Positions 32,531 through 44,570 of a DNA stretch of 64,000 nucleotides are shown here, piece by piece. Position 1 is the first letter of the stretch; each line of letters opens with the position of its first letter. The notes beneath the pieces were generated by a model. It ran no database searches, was not told the DNA's origin, and saw only the letters and a program-made list of their open reading frames with translations. This DNA is from Sipunculus nudus. Its lineage: Eukaryota > Annelida > Sipuncula > Golfingiida > Sipunculidae. The position numbers were made by a program, and so were the translations under genes. The stretch lies in NCBI GenBank assembly GCA_026874595.1, contig CM049316.1, positions 49,166,695-49,230,694 of the forward strand, in the 5' to 3' direction.

Positions 32531-32880
32531 TCTCCTGGCCACAATTTTGCAGCAATCGACATGACCCTTACAGGGACGATTGACAACCGAACACCCTGGA
32601 ACCCTATTGTTTTTGGTCAACATTGCTCCAAGGTCAAGGGTCAAGGTCACGACAGGTGTGGTTAACGGTTTTTGCTCTATAACTTCGCCATAAATAGGCT
32701 TATCCACTTCTGCAATAGCTCATTTTTTTCGTCATCACCTGGCCTTTCTTTAAATATGTAGCTCACTTAAATTTGCCGTTACCATGGTTACATTTTTTTG
32801 GCAAAAATCATGGAAATTGGAAATAAAACGACCATTTTTTTGTAACTTTGTCAGTTTTTAAGCTAGGCAGATCTAGTTTT
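32531..32880. repeat. Conserved ~350-bp block of the repeat superfamily
   Basis: This block, from 'tctcctggccacaattttgc' to 'gctaggcagatctagttttc', recurs before every ~148-bp array (about 34615, 38624, 40710, 42555, 44236) and, diverged, in every 1,274-bp unit and at 61847 and 63790. Within it are AGGTCA-A-GGGTCA-AGGTCA (32631-32649) and GTTACCATGGTTAC (32778-32791). Confidence 0.8.
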
Positions 32881-34110
32881 CGGCATTTTGTTCCACATGA
32901 CCAGCTTGACACGACAGAACTAAAAGTCACGCCAAATCTCGCGCCATATCTCGTCAAACGAGAAAAAACGAGACTTCGCGGAAATGCTTATAACTCGGCG
33001 ACTTTTACAGCTAGACAAGTCTGGTTTTCGGCATTTCGTTCCACCAAACAAGCTTGACACGACAGAGCTGCAAGACAGGCCAAATCTCGCACCGTATCTC
33101 GTCAAACGAGAAAACACGAGATTTCACGGAAATGCTTATAACTAGGCCAGTTTTACAGCTAGACACGTGTGGTTTTCGGCATTTAGTTCCACTAGACCAG
33201 CTTGACACGACAGATATGCAAGTCTGGCAAAATCTCGCACCGTATCTCGTCAAACGAGAAAACACGAAATTTCACGGAAATGCTTATAACTCGGCCAGTT
33301 TTACAGCTAGACAGGTCTGGTTTCCGGCATTTCCTCCCACATGACCAGCTTGACACGATAGATGTGCAAGTCAGGCCAAATCTCGCACCCTATCTCGTCA
33401 AACGAGAAAACACGCGATTTCACGGAAATGCTTATAACTCGGCGAGTTTTACAGCTAGACAGGTCTAGTTTTCGGCATTCATTAACATTTTGACGGCTTG
33501 ACATGACAAACCTGCAAGACTGGCCAAATCTCGCACCATATCTCGTCAAACGATGAAAAAGGAGATTTCACAGAAATGCTAATAACTCGGCGACTTTTAC
33601 AGCTAGACAGATGTAGTTTTCGCCATTTCATAACATTTAGAGAGTTTGATATGACAAATCTTCAAGACTGGCCAAATCCTGCACCATATCTCGTCACACG
33701 AGAAAACACGAGAGTACACGGAAATGCTTATAACTCGGCGACTTTTACAGCTAGACGGATATAGTTTTCGCCATTTCGTAACGTTTGGCCGTCTTGACAT
33801 AATAAAACTGCTCGTCTTGCCAAATCTCGTACTATATCTCGTCAAGCGAGAAAAAAACATGATTTCACGTAAATGCTGATAACACGGCGACTTTTGCAGC
33901 TAGACAGGTCTAGTTTCTGGCATTTTGTAATATTTGACAAACCTGACATGACAAAACTGGAAATCTCGCCAAAGCTCGCACCATTTCCCGTCAAACGAGA
34001 AAACACCAGATTTCATGCAAATGCTTATAACTCAGCGGCTTTTATAGCTAGACAGGTCTGGTTTTCGGCATTTCATATCATTTGGCCAGCTTGACATGAC
34101 AAACCTGAAA
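32880..34110. repeat. ~148-bp tandem array (about eight monomers)
   Basis: The word TTTTACAGCTAGAC restarts at about 33003, 33151, 33299, 33448, 33595 and 33745, with diverged forms at 33892 and 34042, spacing 147-150 bp. Each monomer has CAGCTTGACA, 'aaatctcgcacc', the dyad CTCGT-CAA-ACGAG and GGAAATGCTTATAACTCGGC. Outer copies are more diverged than inner ones. Short frames on both strands are repeat-derived. The same array is at 38973-40203 in the duplicate. Confidence 0.9.
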
Positions 34111-34970
34111 ACGTCTCACTGCTTCTTGTCAAACAAGATAAACGGGATTTCAGGAAAAAATTTTGAACTTGGTCCCTTTTACACTAGAAAGATATGCAGC
34201 TGTTAAAGGTCAGCATGCATAAATAAACATATTATCCGTTTCTGCTGCCCCGACAATGTTGCTCATTCATATGACTGTTTCTACATGCACTCTCTGTCTA
34301 TCTGTCTGTATCATTTCCATTTCCGGCAAGCGCGTGACCTCTGGTCATCTTGTTTGTTGCTTGCCGGAATCAAAGATTTCGGCAAGCATATTACTCAGTT
34401 GCGTATGTCTGTTTGTTGCTTGCCGGAAATCTTCGATTTCGGCAAGTTGGTTGGTCAGTTGCGTATGTCCATTTGTCTGTTTGTTTTTTTGTTTATTGCT
34501 TGCCGGAAATCTTCGATTTCGGCAAGTTGGTTGGTCAGTTGCGTATGTCCATTTGTCTGTTTGTTTTTTTGTTTTTTTTGTTTTTTGTTTTTTTGTTTTT
34601 TTGTGTGTTTGTCTGCGCTCTCCTGGCCACAATTTTGCAGCAATTGACATGACCCTTACAGGGTTGATTGACAACCAAACACCCTGGAACCCTATTGTTT
34701 TTGGTCAACATTGCTCCAAGGTCAAGGGTCAAGGTCACGACAGGTGTGGTTAACGGTTTTTGCACTATAACTTCGCCATAAATAGGCTTATCCATTTCGG
34801 CAATAGCTCATTTTTTTCGTCATCACCTGGCCTTTCTTTTGATATGTAGCTTACTTAAATTTGCCGTTACCATGGTTACATTTTTTGGGCAAAAATCATG
34901 GAAATTGGAAATAACACGACCATTTTTTTTGTAACTTTGTCAGTTTTTAAGCTAGGCAGATCTAGTTTTC
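34111..34970. repeat. Tail block, three hairpins and truncated conserved block
   Basis: The tail (GTTAAAGGTCAGCATGCAT to ATTTCCGGCAAGCGCG) is followed by three GCTTGCCGG hairpins (about 34359, 34417 and 34498), a T-rich G-spaced microsatellite and a conserved block. That block is cut at 34970 by the junction of the 6.1-kb duplication. Confidence 0.75.
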
Positions 34971-35089
34971 TACAAACTATGTTTATGTAGATATGTATAT
35001 TTATATATATATATATATTTTAGAATATTTATTAATATGTAAATTATATAGTTTATTTGAAATTGTTTATAAACATACACACATATATA

Positions 35090-35215
35090 CGTCTTTGCGT
35101 CTTTCTTGTTGTAGTTCTTATGGGTGACATCGTATAACACCGGTCTGGCTGACCACAGGTCAATCAGGGCGTCTTCCTTTTCGTCATTCCATATCCAACC
35201 ATCTGGCTCTGCCAT
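35090..35215 (-). pseudogene. Duplicate of the truncated MADF segment
   Basis: Copy of 28995-29120 carried by the 6.1-kb duplication; no difference noticed in the encoded residues. The partner transposase segment is not included in the duplicate. Confidence 0.6.
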
Positions 35216-37089
35216 TTTGATTGAAACCAGTGCCACATGACCTGAAAGCCTTTGTCCTATTGGATGAACGACATGACCCGCCCTTGCGATTGTCGTAATA
35301 CTGTTTACACTACACGACCCAACGATAATCGTAAGGAAAAAGTTTGACATGTCAAACTTTTTTGACATGTCAAACTTTTTTTGTCGGCCGATAATCTGTT
35401 GCGACACGCGATTATCGCTGAAAAATGCTGTTTACACTACACGACAATCGCAGAGAAATGCTGAAAATTGTGAGCGACCTGCGATTGTCGTGTAGTGTAA
35501 CCCCAGCTTAAGACCTCAAAATTTACAAATCAGTCGCAACTGGATTTTGAACATGTTCAAAAACCACCTGCGACCGATTTTTCACCCAGTGATCAGTCAC
35601 GGCCTCCGCGATCGGTCGCACGTTCTTGTCACGACTGTCCGGCGATTCCTCAAATTTTCAGTCGCGGACAGGTCGTAACCTGGTCGTATCTCTAGTGTGA
35701 CCGTGGCTTAACGCATGGGATGTACATTTCATATGTGGAACAATGTAACAACATGCTCATTGCTGACATGGGCATTCGAGCTTGCATTGGCTGTGACCTA
35801 TAAAGTCGCTGCTTGGAAACTAGGTCCAACACGTTTTCATTTTTAAAAACGTTTTGTGGAAAACGTTTGTTGGAAACCGTATTAGCCAAAACGGTCTGAA
35901 AACACGTGAACGCTCAATTCGCATTCAACACCGTTTGAAACTGTTTGTGTCTGCCGTGTGAACGGGCCAGTAAATTAACACACATGCACCTCTAAAGATA
36001 TCTAGAGCTTGTGCGTGAATATATCGTGTAATCCGTATTGTTTTCTCGATTATCTCGTTAAACCCTATGGCCCGGATCAGAGTAAAATTCCAATTAAACG
36101 TCAACTTAAGGTAAGTTTCGTTTATTTTTAAACTAATTTAGATAGATGTAGGCCTATATGCACACATTATTAGAAGGTAAAATGTATATATGTATGCAAA
36201 CTGATCCAAAGTGAGATTGGTTCTAACATTTACATGATTTAGGCCTACATGATGCCGGTATTATTAACAATCTTCTGGAAAATATAAACTAAGGCCTACG
36301 TGGAATTAAGGGGCCAAAGTGAGAATTAGGTCGTACAACTTAATTTAAATCAAACTCCGGGGTCGATATTACGTTTGATAATAAAATGTTAAACTGTAAA
36401 TAACCATTTGAATGTATAGGCCTATGAATACACGATAAAGTCAAGCTTTCGTAATAGGCCTATATATTATATTTATTTCAAATCGACAAGATTGCCTTGC
36501 CTTTATATAATATTAAATTATAATGGTCCCGACATGAGCTTCTCAGAACACTGGGTGTGTCACAACCTTTTTCATCATTTATGTATTTTAATATTATTAT
36601 CCTCTACATATTTGCATTTAATAATGGTAATCATACTTTGATACAATAAATATTTAATGCAAAAAAAATCAATTTAATTGGTCACGGTCAGCTTTTCTAT
36701 GACGGCAGTTATGGTCCCTGGTTCCCATGAAGCTGGACCGGGACGGTCAAAATTTGTCTCGACCAATACATGTTATTTAACGTCAGGTATAAAATCGGGC
36801 CTAGCAAGTTCGAAATAGGCTCTATAATAATCCCGACAGAAATGAATTTAAAAATTATAATTTCGATGTGAGATATACCATCTGAGGCTGCTGAGCCACA
36901 GGTGTGCATGACAGTGTGATTGCAACTATATTGTATAATATTGTATAGGCCTAATGTATGGTTACGCTTGGGCATTTTTGCGCCACAAATGGCGTGTGTA
37001 AATATTAAAAAAAAGTCATAGAATTGATAAAAATGAAGCTTGTAACCGGTATGATTTCAATTTTATTTCATAAAATGGTAAACGGTGGC

Positions 37090-37152
<63 letters not shown>

Positions 37153-38972
37153 GTGAGTAATCTTTGTGTTTATGCGATTATCAGGGGCGGATTAAGGTTG
37201 AATGGGGTCCCCGGCTGTACATAAAGCAAGGACACTTTCAGCAAATTTAAAACGTGTGTACAAATTAACAAGAAAATCTGTTAAACCGAATTGTAAACTT
37301 ACGGACTTTATTATACTAAGTATGCGGATATGATATTGACACACTATATTACATGTAGCATTATATGGCACGTTTGAATCATTGACAATAATGAATTAAA
37401 TGAATTTTGTAAATGAATTGGATCAAAAATGTTTCTGTAGTAACGTTATTCCGCGATCACTGGAGAAATCCAGCTTTGATTTTCTGTTTGGTCGTTTTGT
37501 CTTCTTTCATGATACCCCTATATATTTCTTGTCACTTATACCCTTACTCACAAAAATAAATATTAAATATTTATAGATACAATTGGATAACGCTTGTTAG
37601 AATACGGACAGTAATTATACTCGTTGGTCAGCGTTATCCGGGAGTGTGGATCCCAGAAAACAATTTCCAGTTTTCCCATAATTTATGTTTAAATAGAATT
37701 ATCTAAAGGATTATTTGATGACCTGCTACTGCAGTGACACTAGGTATAAGAATATAACAGTCAATTGCATGGTATTATAAATTCAAATTATATAAACATT
37801 ACTGAAAGTTGGGATCAAGTGGGGGAAATCCGTGTAATTTGGACCACTGTGTAATTTGAAACACCCAAAATTTCCATATTTGGAAAAATAGTACCAGAAC
37901 GAGGCAAGTTCGTCACTGTAGCATCGACAATTTTGAAGCATCCAACGACGGTGCAGGAAAGCTAGGTGCAAATTTTGGCGAATATTCAACTTGAAGATGT
38001 TAATTTCATAGTTTGTTCCTATTTTCCATGCATATAAATATCGAAGTATTCTAACTGTTATTCAATGAAGATCCCATCATGTCCCAACATTTCACAGCTT
38101 TATAACATGGGTCTAGAACTGGCCGATTTGATTTTGGCTAATAATATGTAAATAAGGTCAGAATCAAAATCTGCATATTGACTTGCTGTGTGTAATATGG
38201 AATAGGCCCTATAGTATAATATGGCCCGGTGGTCTCTTTTATTTGTGCGCCGTTGACATTCTGATTCGTGTAGCGCAGGCGTAGGGCGTTGCTATGGTGT
38301 GTAGAGACACGGCGCTCGGTGTAATCCGTAGTGGTTGAACTCTGAGGTGTAGAAACACAGCGTTCTTTGTTCGAGTCGGGGATGCAGGTCTGTTCTTTGG
38401 GCGTGTAAATTATGTATTGTTGTGTTCTTTGCTTGCCGGAAATCTTCGATTTCGGCAAGCATATTGCTCAGTTGCGTATGTCTGTTTGTCTGTTTGTTGC
38501 TTGCCGGAAATCTTCGATTTCGGCAAGTTGGTTGGTCAGTTGCGTATGTCCATTTGTCTGTTTTTTTGTTTTTTTGTTTTTTGGTTTTTTTGTTTTTTTG
38601 TTTTTTTGTGTGTTTGTCTGCGCTCTCCTGGCCACAATTTTGCAGCAATCGACATGACCCTTACAGGGACGATTGACAACCGAACACCCTGGAACCCTAT
38701 TGTTTTTGGTCAACATTGCTCCAAGGTCAAGGGTCAAGGTCACGACAGGTGTGGTTAACGGTTTTTGCTCTATAACTTCGCCATAAATAGGCTTATCCAC
38801 TTCTGCAATAGCTCATTTTTTTCGTCATCACCTGGCCTTTCTTTAAATATGTAGCTCACTTAAATTTGCCGTTACCATGGTTACATTTTTTTGGCAAAAA
38901 TCATGGAAATTGGAAATAAAACGACCATTTTTTTGTAACTTTGTCAGTTTTTAAGCTAGGCAGATCTAGTTT

Positions 38973-40203
38973 TCGGCATTTTGTTCCACATGACCAGCTT
39001 GACACGACAGAACTAAAAGTCACGCCAAATCTCGCGCCATATCTCGTCAAACGAGAAAAAACGAGACTTCGCGGAAATGCTTATAACTCGGCGACTTTTA
39101 CAGCTAGACAAGTCTGGTTTTCGGCATTTCGTTCCACCAAACAAGCTTGACACGACAGAGCTGCAAGACAGGCCAAATCTCGCACCGTATCTCGTCAAAC
39201 GAGAAAACACGAGATTTCACGGAAATGCTTATAACTAGGCCAGTTTTACAGCTAGACACGTGTGGTTTTCGGCATTTAGTTCCACTAGACCAGCTTGACA
39301 CGACAGATATGCAAGTCTGGCAAAATCTCGCACCGTATCTCGTCAAACGAGAAAACACGAAATTTCACGGAAATGCTTATAACTCGGCCAGTTTTACAGC
39401 TAGACAGGTCTGGTTTCCGGCATTTCCTCCCACATGACCAGCTTGACACGATAGATGTGCAAGTCAGGCCAAATCTCGCACCCTATCTCGTCAAACGAGA
39501 AAACACGCGATTTCACGGAAATGCTTATAACTCGGCGAGTTTTACAGCTAGACAGGTCTAGTTTTCGGCATTCATTAACATTTTGACGGCTTGACATGAC
39601 AAACCTGCAAGACTGGCCAAATCTCGCACCATATCTCGTCAAACGATGAAAAAGGAGATTTCACAGAAATGCTAATAACTCGGCGACTTTTACAGCTAGA
39701 CAGATGTAGTTTTCGCCATTTCATAACATTTAGAGAGTTTGATATGACAAATCTTCAAGACTGGCCAAATCCTGCACCATATCTCGTCACACGAGAAAAC
39801 ACGAGAGTACACGGAAATGCTTATAACTCGGCGACTTTTACAGCTAGACGGATATAGTTTTCGCCATTTCGTAACGTTTGGCCGTCTTGACATAATAAAA
39901 CTGCTCGTCTTGCCAAATCTCGTACTATATCTCGTCAAGCGAGAAAAAAACATGATTTCACGTAAATGCTGATAACACGGCGACTTTTGCAGCTAGACAG
40001 GTCTAGTTTCTGGCATTTTGTAATATTTGACAAACCTGACATGACAAAACTGGAAATCTCGCCAAAGCTCGCACCATTTCCCGTCAAACGAGAAAACACC
40101 AGATTTCATGCAAATGCTTATAACTCAGCGGCTTTTATAGCTAGACAGGTCTGGTTTTCGGCATTTCATATCATTTGGCCAGCTTGACATGACAAACCTG
40201 AAA
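38973..40203. repeat. ~148-bp tandem array, duplicate
   Basis: Same array as 32880-34110, offset 6,093 bp. It is preceded by duplicate hairpins at about 38431 and 38499 and a conserved block, and followed by the duplicate tail. Confidence 0.9.
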
Positions 40204-41063
40204 ACGTCTCACTGCTTCTTGTCAAACAAGATAAACGGGATTTCAGGAAAAAATTTTGAACTTGGTCCCTTTTACACTAGAAAGATATGCAGCTGTTAAA
40301 GGTCAGCATGCATAAATAAACATATTATCCGTTTCTGCTGCCCCGACAATGTTGCTCATTCATATGACTGTTTCTACATGCAGTCTCTGTCTATCTGTCT
40401 GTATCATTTCCATTTCCGGCAAGCGCGTGACCTCTGGTCATCTTGTTTGTTGCTTGCCGGAATCAAAGATTTCGGCAAGCATATTACTCAGTTGCGTATG
40501 TCTGTTTGTTGCTTGCCGGAAATCTTCGATTTCGGCAAGTTGGTTGGTCAGTTGCGTATGTCCATTTGTCTGTTTGTTTTTTTGTTTATTGCTTGCCGGA
40601 AATCTTCGATTTCGGCAAGTTGGTTGGTCAGTTGCGTATGTCCATTTGTCTGTTTGTTTTTTTGTTTTTTTTGTTTTTTGTTTTTTTGTTTTTTTGTGTG
40701 TTTGTCTGCGCTCTCCTGGCCACAATTTTGCAGCAATTGACATGACCCTTACAGGGTTGATTGACAACCAAACACCCTGGAACCCTATTGTTTTTGGTCA
40801 ACATTGCTCCAAGGTCAAGGGTCAAGGTCACGACAGGTGTGGTTAACGGTTTTTGCACTATAACTTCGCCATAAATAGGCTTATCCATTTCGGCAATAGC
40901 TCATTTTTTTCGTCATCACCTGGCCTTTCTTTTGATATGTAGCTTACTTAAATTTGCCGTTACCATGGTTACATTTTTTGGGCAAAAATCATGGAAATTG
41001 GAAATAACACGACCATTTTTTTTGTAACTTTGTCAGTTTTTAAGCTAGGCAGATCTAGTTTTC
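40204..41063. repeat. Tail, hairpins and conserved block before the next array
   Basis: Duplicate of 34111-34970 with hairpins at about 40452, 40510 and 40591. Here the conserved block is complete and runs into monomers. Confidence 0.75.
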
Positions 41064-42290
41064 GGCATTTTGTTCCACATGACCAGCTTGACACGACAGA
41101 ACTGAAAGTCACGCCAAATCTCGCGCCATATCTCGTCAAACGAGAAAAAACGAGACTTCGCGGAAATGCTTATAACTCGGCGACTTTTACAGCTAGACAG
41201 GTCTGGTTTTCGGCATTTCGTTCCACCAAACAAGCTTGACACGACAGAGCTGCAAGACAGGCCAAATCTCGCACCGTATCTCGTCAAACGAGAAAACACG
41301 GGATTTCACGGAAATGCTTATAACTAGGCCAGTTTTACAGCTAGACACGTCTGGTTTTCGGCATTTAGTTCCACTAGACCAGCTTGACACGACAGATATG
41401 CAAGTGCCGTTACCACTGTTACATTTTTTGGGCAAAAATCATGGAAATTGGAAAAAACACGACCATTTTTTGTAACTTTGTCAGTTTTTAAGCTAGGCAG
41501 ATCTAGTTTTCGGCATTTTGTTCCACATGACCAGCTTGACACGACAGAACTGAAAGTCACGCCAAATCTCGCGCCATATCTCGTCAAACGAGAAAAAACG
41601 AGACTTCGCGGAAATGCTTATAACTCGGCGACTTTTACAGCTAGACAGGTCTGGTTTTCGGCATTTCGTTCCACCAAACAAGCTGGACACGACAGAGCTG
41701 CAAGACAGGCCAAATCTCGCACCGTATCTCGTCAAACGAGAAAACACGGGATTTCACGGAAATGCTTATAACTGGGCTAGTTTTACAGCTAGACACGTCT
41801 GGTTTTCGGCATTTAGTTCCACTAGACCAGCTTGACACGACAGATATGCAAGTCTGGCAAAATCTCGCACCGTATATCATCAAACGAGAAAACACGAGAG
41901 TACACGGAAATGCTTATAACTCGGCGACTTTTACAGCTAGACGGATCTAGTTTTCGCCATTGCGTAACGTTTGGCCGTCTTGACATAATAAAATTACTCG
42001 TCCTGCCAAATCTCGTACTATATCTCGTCAAGCGAGAAAAAAACATGATTTCACGTAAATGCTGATAACACGGCGACTTTTGCAGCTAGACAGGTCTAGT
42101 TTTCGGCGTTTTGTAATATTTGACAAACCTGACATGACAAAACTGGAAATCTCGCCAAAGCTCGCACCATTTCCCGTCAAACGAGAAAACACGAGATTTC
42201 ATGCAAATGCTTATAACTCAGCGGCTTTTATAGCTAGACAGGTCTAGTTTTCGGCATTTCATATCATTTGGCCAGCTTGACATGACAAAC
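41063..42290. repeat. ~148-bp tandem array with an internal 448-bp repeat
   Basis: At about 41404 an array monomer is interrupted by the end of the conserved block (GCCGTTACCACTGTTACATT...), after which the same monomers start again. Positions 41045-41299 therefore match 41493-41747 with an offset of 448 bp. The remainder is ordinary ~148-bp monomers. Confidence 0.8.
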
Positions 42291-42885
42291 CTGAAAACGT
42301 CTCACTGCTTCTTGTCAGACGAGATTAACGGGATTTCATGAAAAAATTTTGAACTTGGTCCCTTTTACACTAGAAAGATATGCAGCTTTTAAAGGTCAGC
42401 ATGCATAAATAAACATATTATCCGTTTCTGCTGCCCCCACAATGTTGCTCATTCATATGACTGTTTCTACATGCACTCTCTGTCTATCTGTCTCTATCAT
42501 TTCCATTTCCGGCAAGCGCGTGACCTCTGGTCATCTTGTTTGTGTGTTTGTCTGCGCTCTCCTGGCCACAATTTTGCAGCAATCGACATGACCCTTACAG
42601 GGTTGATTGACAACCGAACACCCTGGAACCCTATTGTTTTTGGTCAACATTGCTCCAAGGTCAAGGGTCAAGGTCACGACAGGTGTGGTTAACGGTTTTT
42701 GCACTATAACTTCGCCATAAATAGGCTTATCCACTTCTGCAATAGCTCATTTTTTTCGTCATCACCTGGCCTTTCTTTTGATATGTAGCTTACTTAAATT
42801 TGCCGTTACCATGGTTACATTTTTTGGGCAAAAATCATGGAAATTGGAAATGACGCGACCATTTTTTTGTAACTTTGTCAGTTTT
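42291..42885. repeat. Tail and conserved block without hairpins
   Basis: Same tail module as 34111-34340, joined directly to 'tgtgtgtttgtctgcgctctcc' and a conserved block. The GCTTGCCGG hairpins and T-rich array are absent, as if lost by recombination between TTGTTTG words. Confidence 0.7.
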
Positions 42886-43970
42886 TAAGCTAGGCAGTTC
42901 TAATTTTCGGCATTTTGTTCCACATGACCAGCTTGACACGACAGAACTAAAAGTCACGCCAAATCTCGCGCAATATCTCGTCAAACGAGAAAAAACGAGA
43001 CTTCGCGGAAATGCTTATAACTCGGCGACTTTTACAGCTAGACAGGTCTGGTTTTCGGCATTTAGTTCCACTAGACCAGCTTGACACGACAGATATGCAA
43101 GTCTGGCAAAATCTCGCACCGTATCTCGTCAAACGAGAAAACACGAAATTTCACGGAAATGCTTATACCTCGGCCAGTTTTACAGCTAGACACGTCTGGT
43201 TTCCGGCATTTCCTTCCACATGACCAGCTTGACACGATAGATGTGCAAGTCAGGCCAAATCTCGCACCCTATCTCGTCAAACGAGAAAACACGAGATTTC
43301 ACGGAAATGCTTATAACTCGGCGAGTTTTACAGCTAGACAGGTCTAGTTTTCGGCATTTTCTTTCACATGACCTGCTGGACATGACAGAAATGAAAGTCA
43401 GGCCGAATGTCGCACCGTATCTCGTCAAACGAGAAAACATGAGATTTCACGGCATTGGTTATAACTCGGCGAGTTTTACAGATAGACACGTCTGGTTTTC
43501 GGCATTTTGTTCCACTAGACCAGCTTGACACGACAGACATGCATGTCAGGCAAAATCTCGCACCGTATCCCGTCAAACGAGAAAACACGAGATTTCACGG
43601 AACTGCAGCTAGACAGGTCTAGTTTTCGGCATTTAGTTCCACATGACCCGCTTGACATGACAGAACTCCAAGTCAGGCACAATCTCGCACCGTATCTCGT
43701 CAAACGAGAAAACACGAGATTTCACCAAAATGCTTTTAACTCGGCGATTTTTACAGGTACGAAGGTCTAGTTTTCGACATTGTGTCACATATGAACTGCT
43801 TGATTAGATAAAGCCATAAGTCTGCCCAAATCTCGCACCATATCTTGTGCAACGTGAACAAACGAGATGTCACTGAAATGCTTATAACTCGGCGCCTTTT
43901 ACAACAAAGTAGTTCTAGTTTTCGGCATTTTGTCACATATGACCAGCTTGACATGACAAACCTGAAAACG
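42886..43970. repeat. ~148-bp tandem array
   Basis: About seven monomers with the CTCGTCAAACGAG dyad. One monomer near 43590-43615 is shortened by loss of about 28 bp before CAGCTAGAC. The last two monomers are strongly diverged. Confidence 0.85.
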
Positions 43971-44570
43971 TCTCACTGCTTCTTGTCAAACGAGATTAAC
44001 GGGATTTCATGAAAAAAATTTGAACTTGGCCCATTTTACACTAGAAAGATATGCAGCTGTTAAAGGTCAGCATGCATAAATAAACATATTATCCGTTTAT
44101 GCTGCCCCCACAATGTTGCTCATTCATATGACTGTTTCTACATGCACTCTCTGTCTATCTGTCTGTATCATTACCATTTCCGGCAAGCGCGTGACCTCTG
44201 GTCATCTTGTTTGTTTTTTTGTGTGTTTGTCTGCGCTCTCCTGGCCATAATTCTGCAGCAATCGACATGACCCTTACAGGGTTGATTGACAACCGAACAC
44301 CCTGGAACCCTATTGTTTTTGGTCAACATTGCTCCAAGGTCAAGGGTCAAGGTCACGACAGATGTGGTTAACGGTTTTTGCACTATAACTTCGCCATAAA
44401 TAGGCTTATCCATTTCTGCAATAGCTAATTTTTTTCGTCATCACCTGGCCTTTCTTTTGATATGTAGCTTACTTAAATTTGCCGTTACCATGGTTACATT
44501 TTTTTGGGCAAAATTCATGGGAATTGGAAATAACACGACCATTTTTTTGTAACTTTGTCAGTTTTTAAGC
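43971..44570. repeat. Tail and conserved block
   Basis: Another tail-to-block unit with no hairpins; a short 'ttgtttttttgtgtgtttg' remnant marks the microsatellite site at about 44208. Confidence 0.7.

Larger units (their letters stand above)
28876..34970. repeat. 6.1-kb tandem segmental duplication, unit 1
   Basis: The sequence from 28876 restarts at 34971 with an offset of 6,095 bp (6,093 after a shorter TA tract and a 12-bp insertion). The only differences noticed are single bases (near 30724, 32202 and 34290), TA-tract length at about 31 kb, and 12 extra bases near 38110. The breakpoint lies inside the Harbinger filler on one side and in a repeat monomer on the other. Confidence 0.9.
34971..41063. 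repeat. 6.1-kb tandem segmental duplication, unit 2
   Basis: Near-identical to 28876-34970. It starts inside the Harbinger filler, so only the right-hand parts of the inner and outer Harbinger elements are present (ends at 35508 and about 35708). It continues without a break into monomer arrays after 41063. Confidence 0.9.

Noticed and set aside
32375-32707. Lys/Asn/Gln-rich minus-strand and Phe/Val-rich plus-strand proteins
   Set aside because: Products of the (GTTTTTTT)n microsatellite and flanking hairpins; frames change with microsatellite length between copies.
32880-34110. CRISPR-like array (regular repeats with a dyad)
   Set aside because: The whole ~148-bp monomer is repeated with no unique spacers, in clearly eukaryotic context without cas genes.
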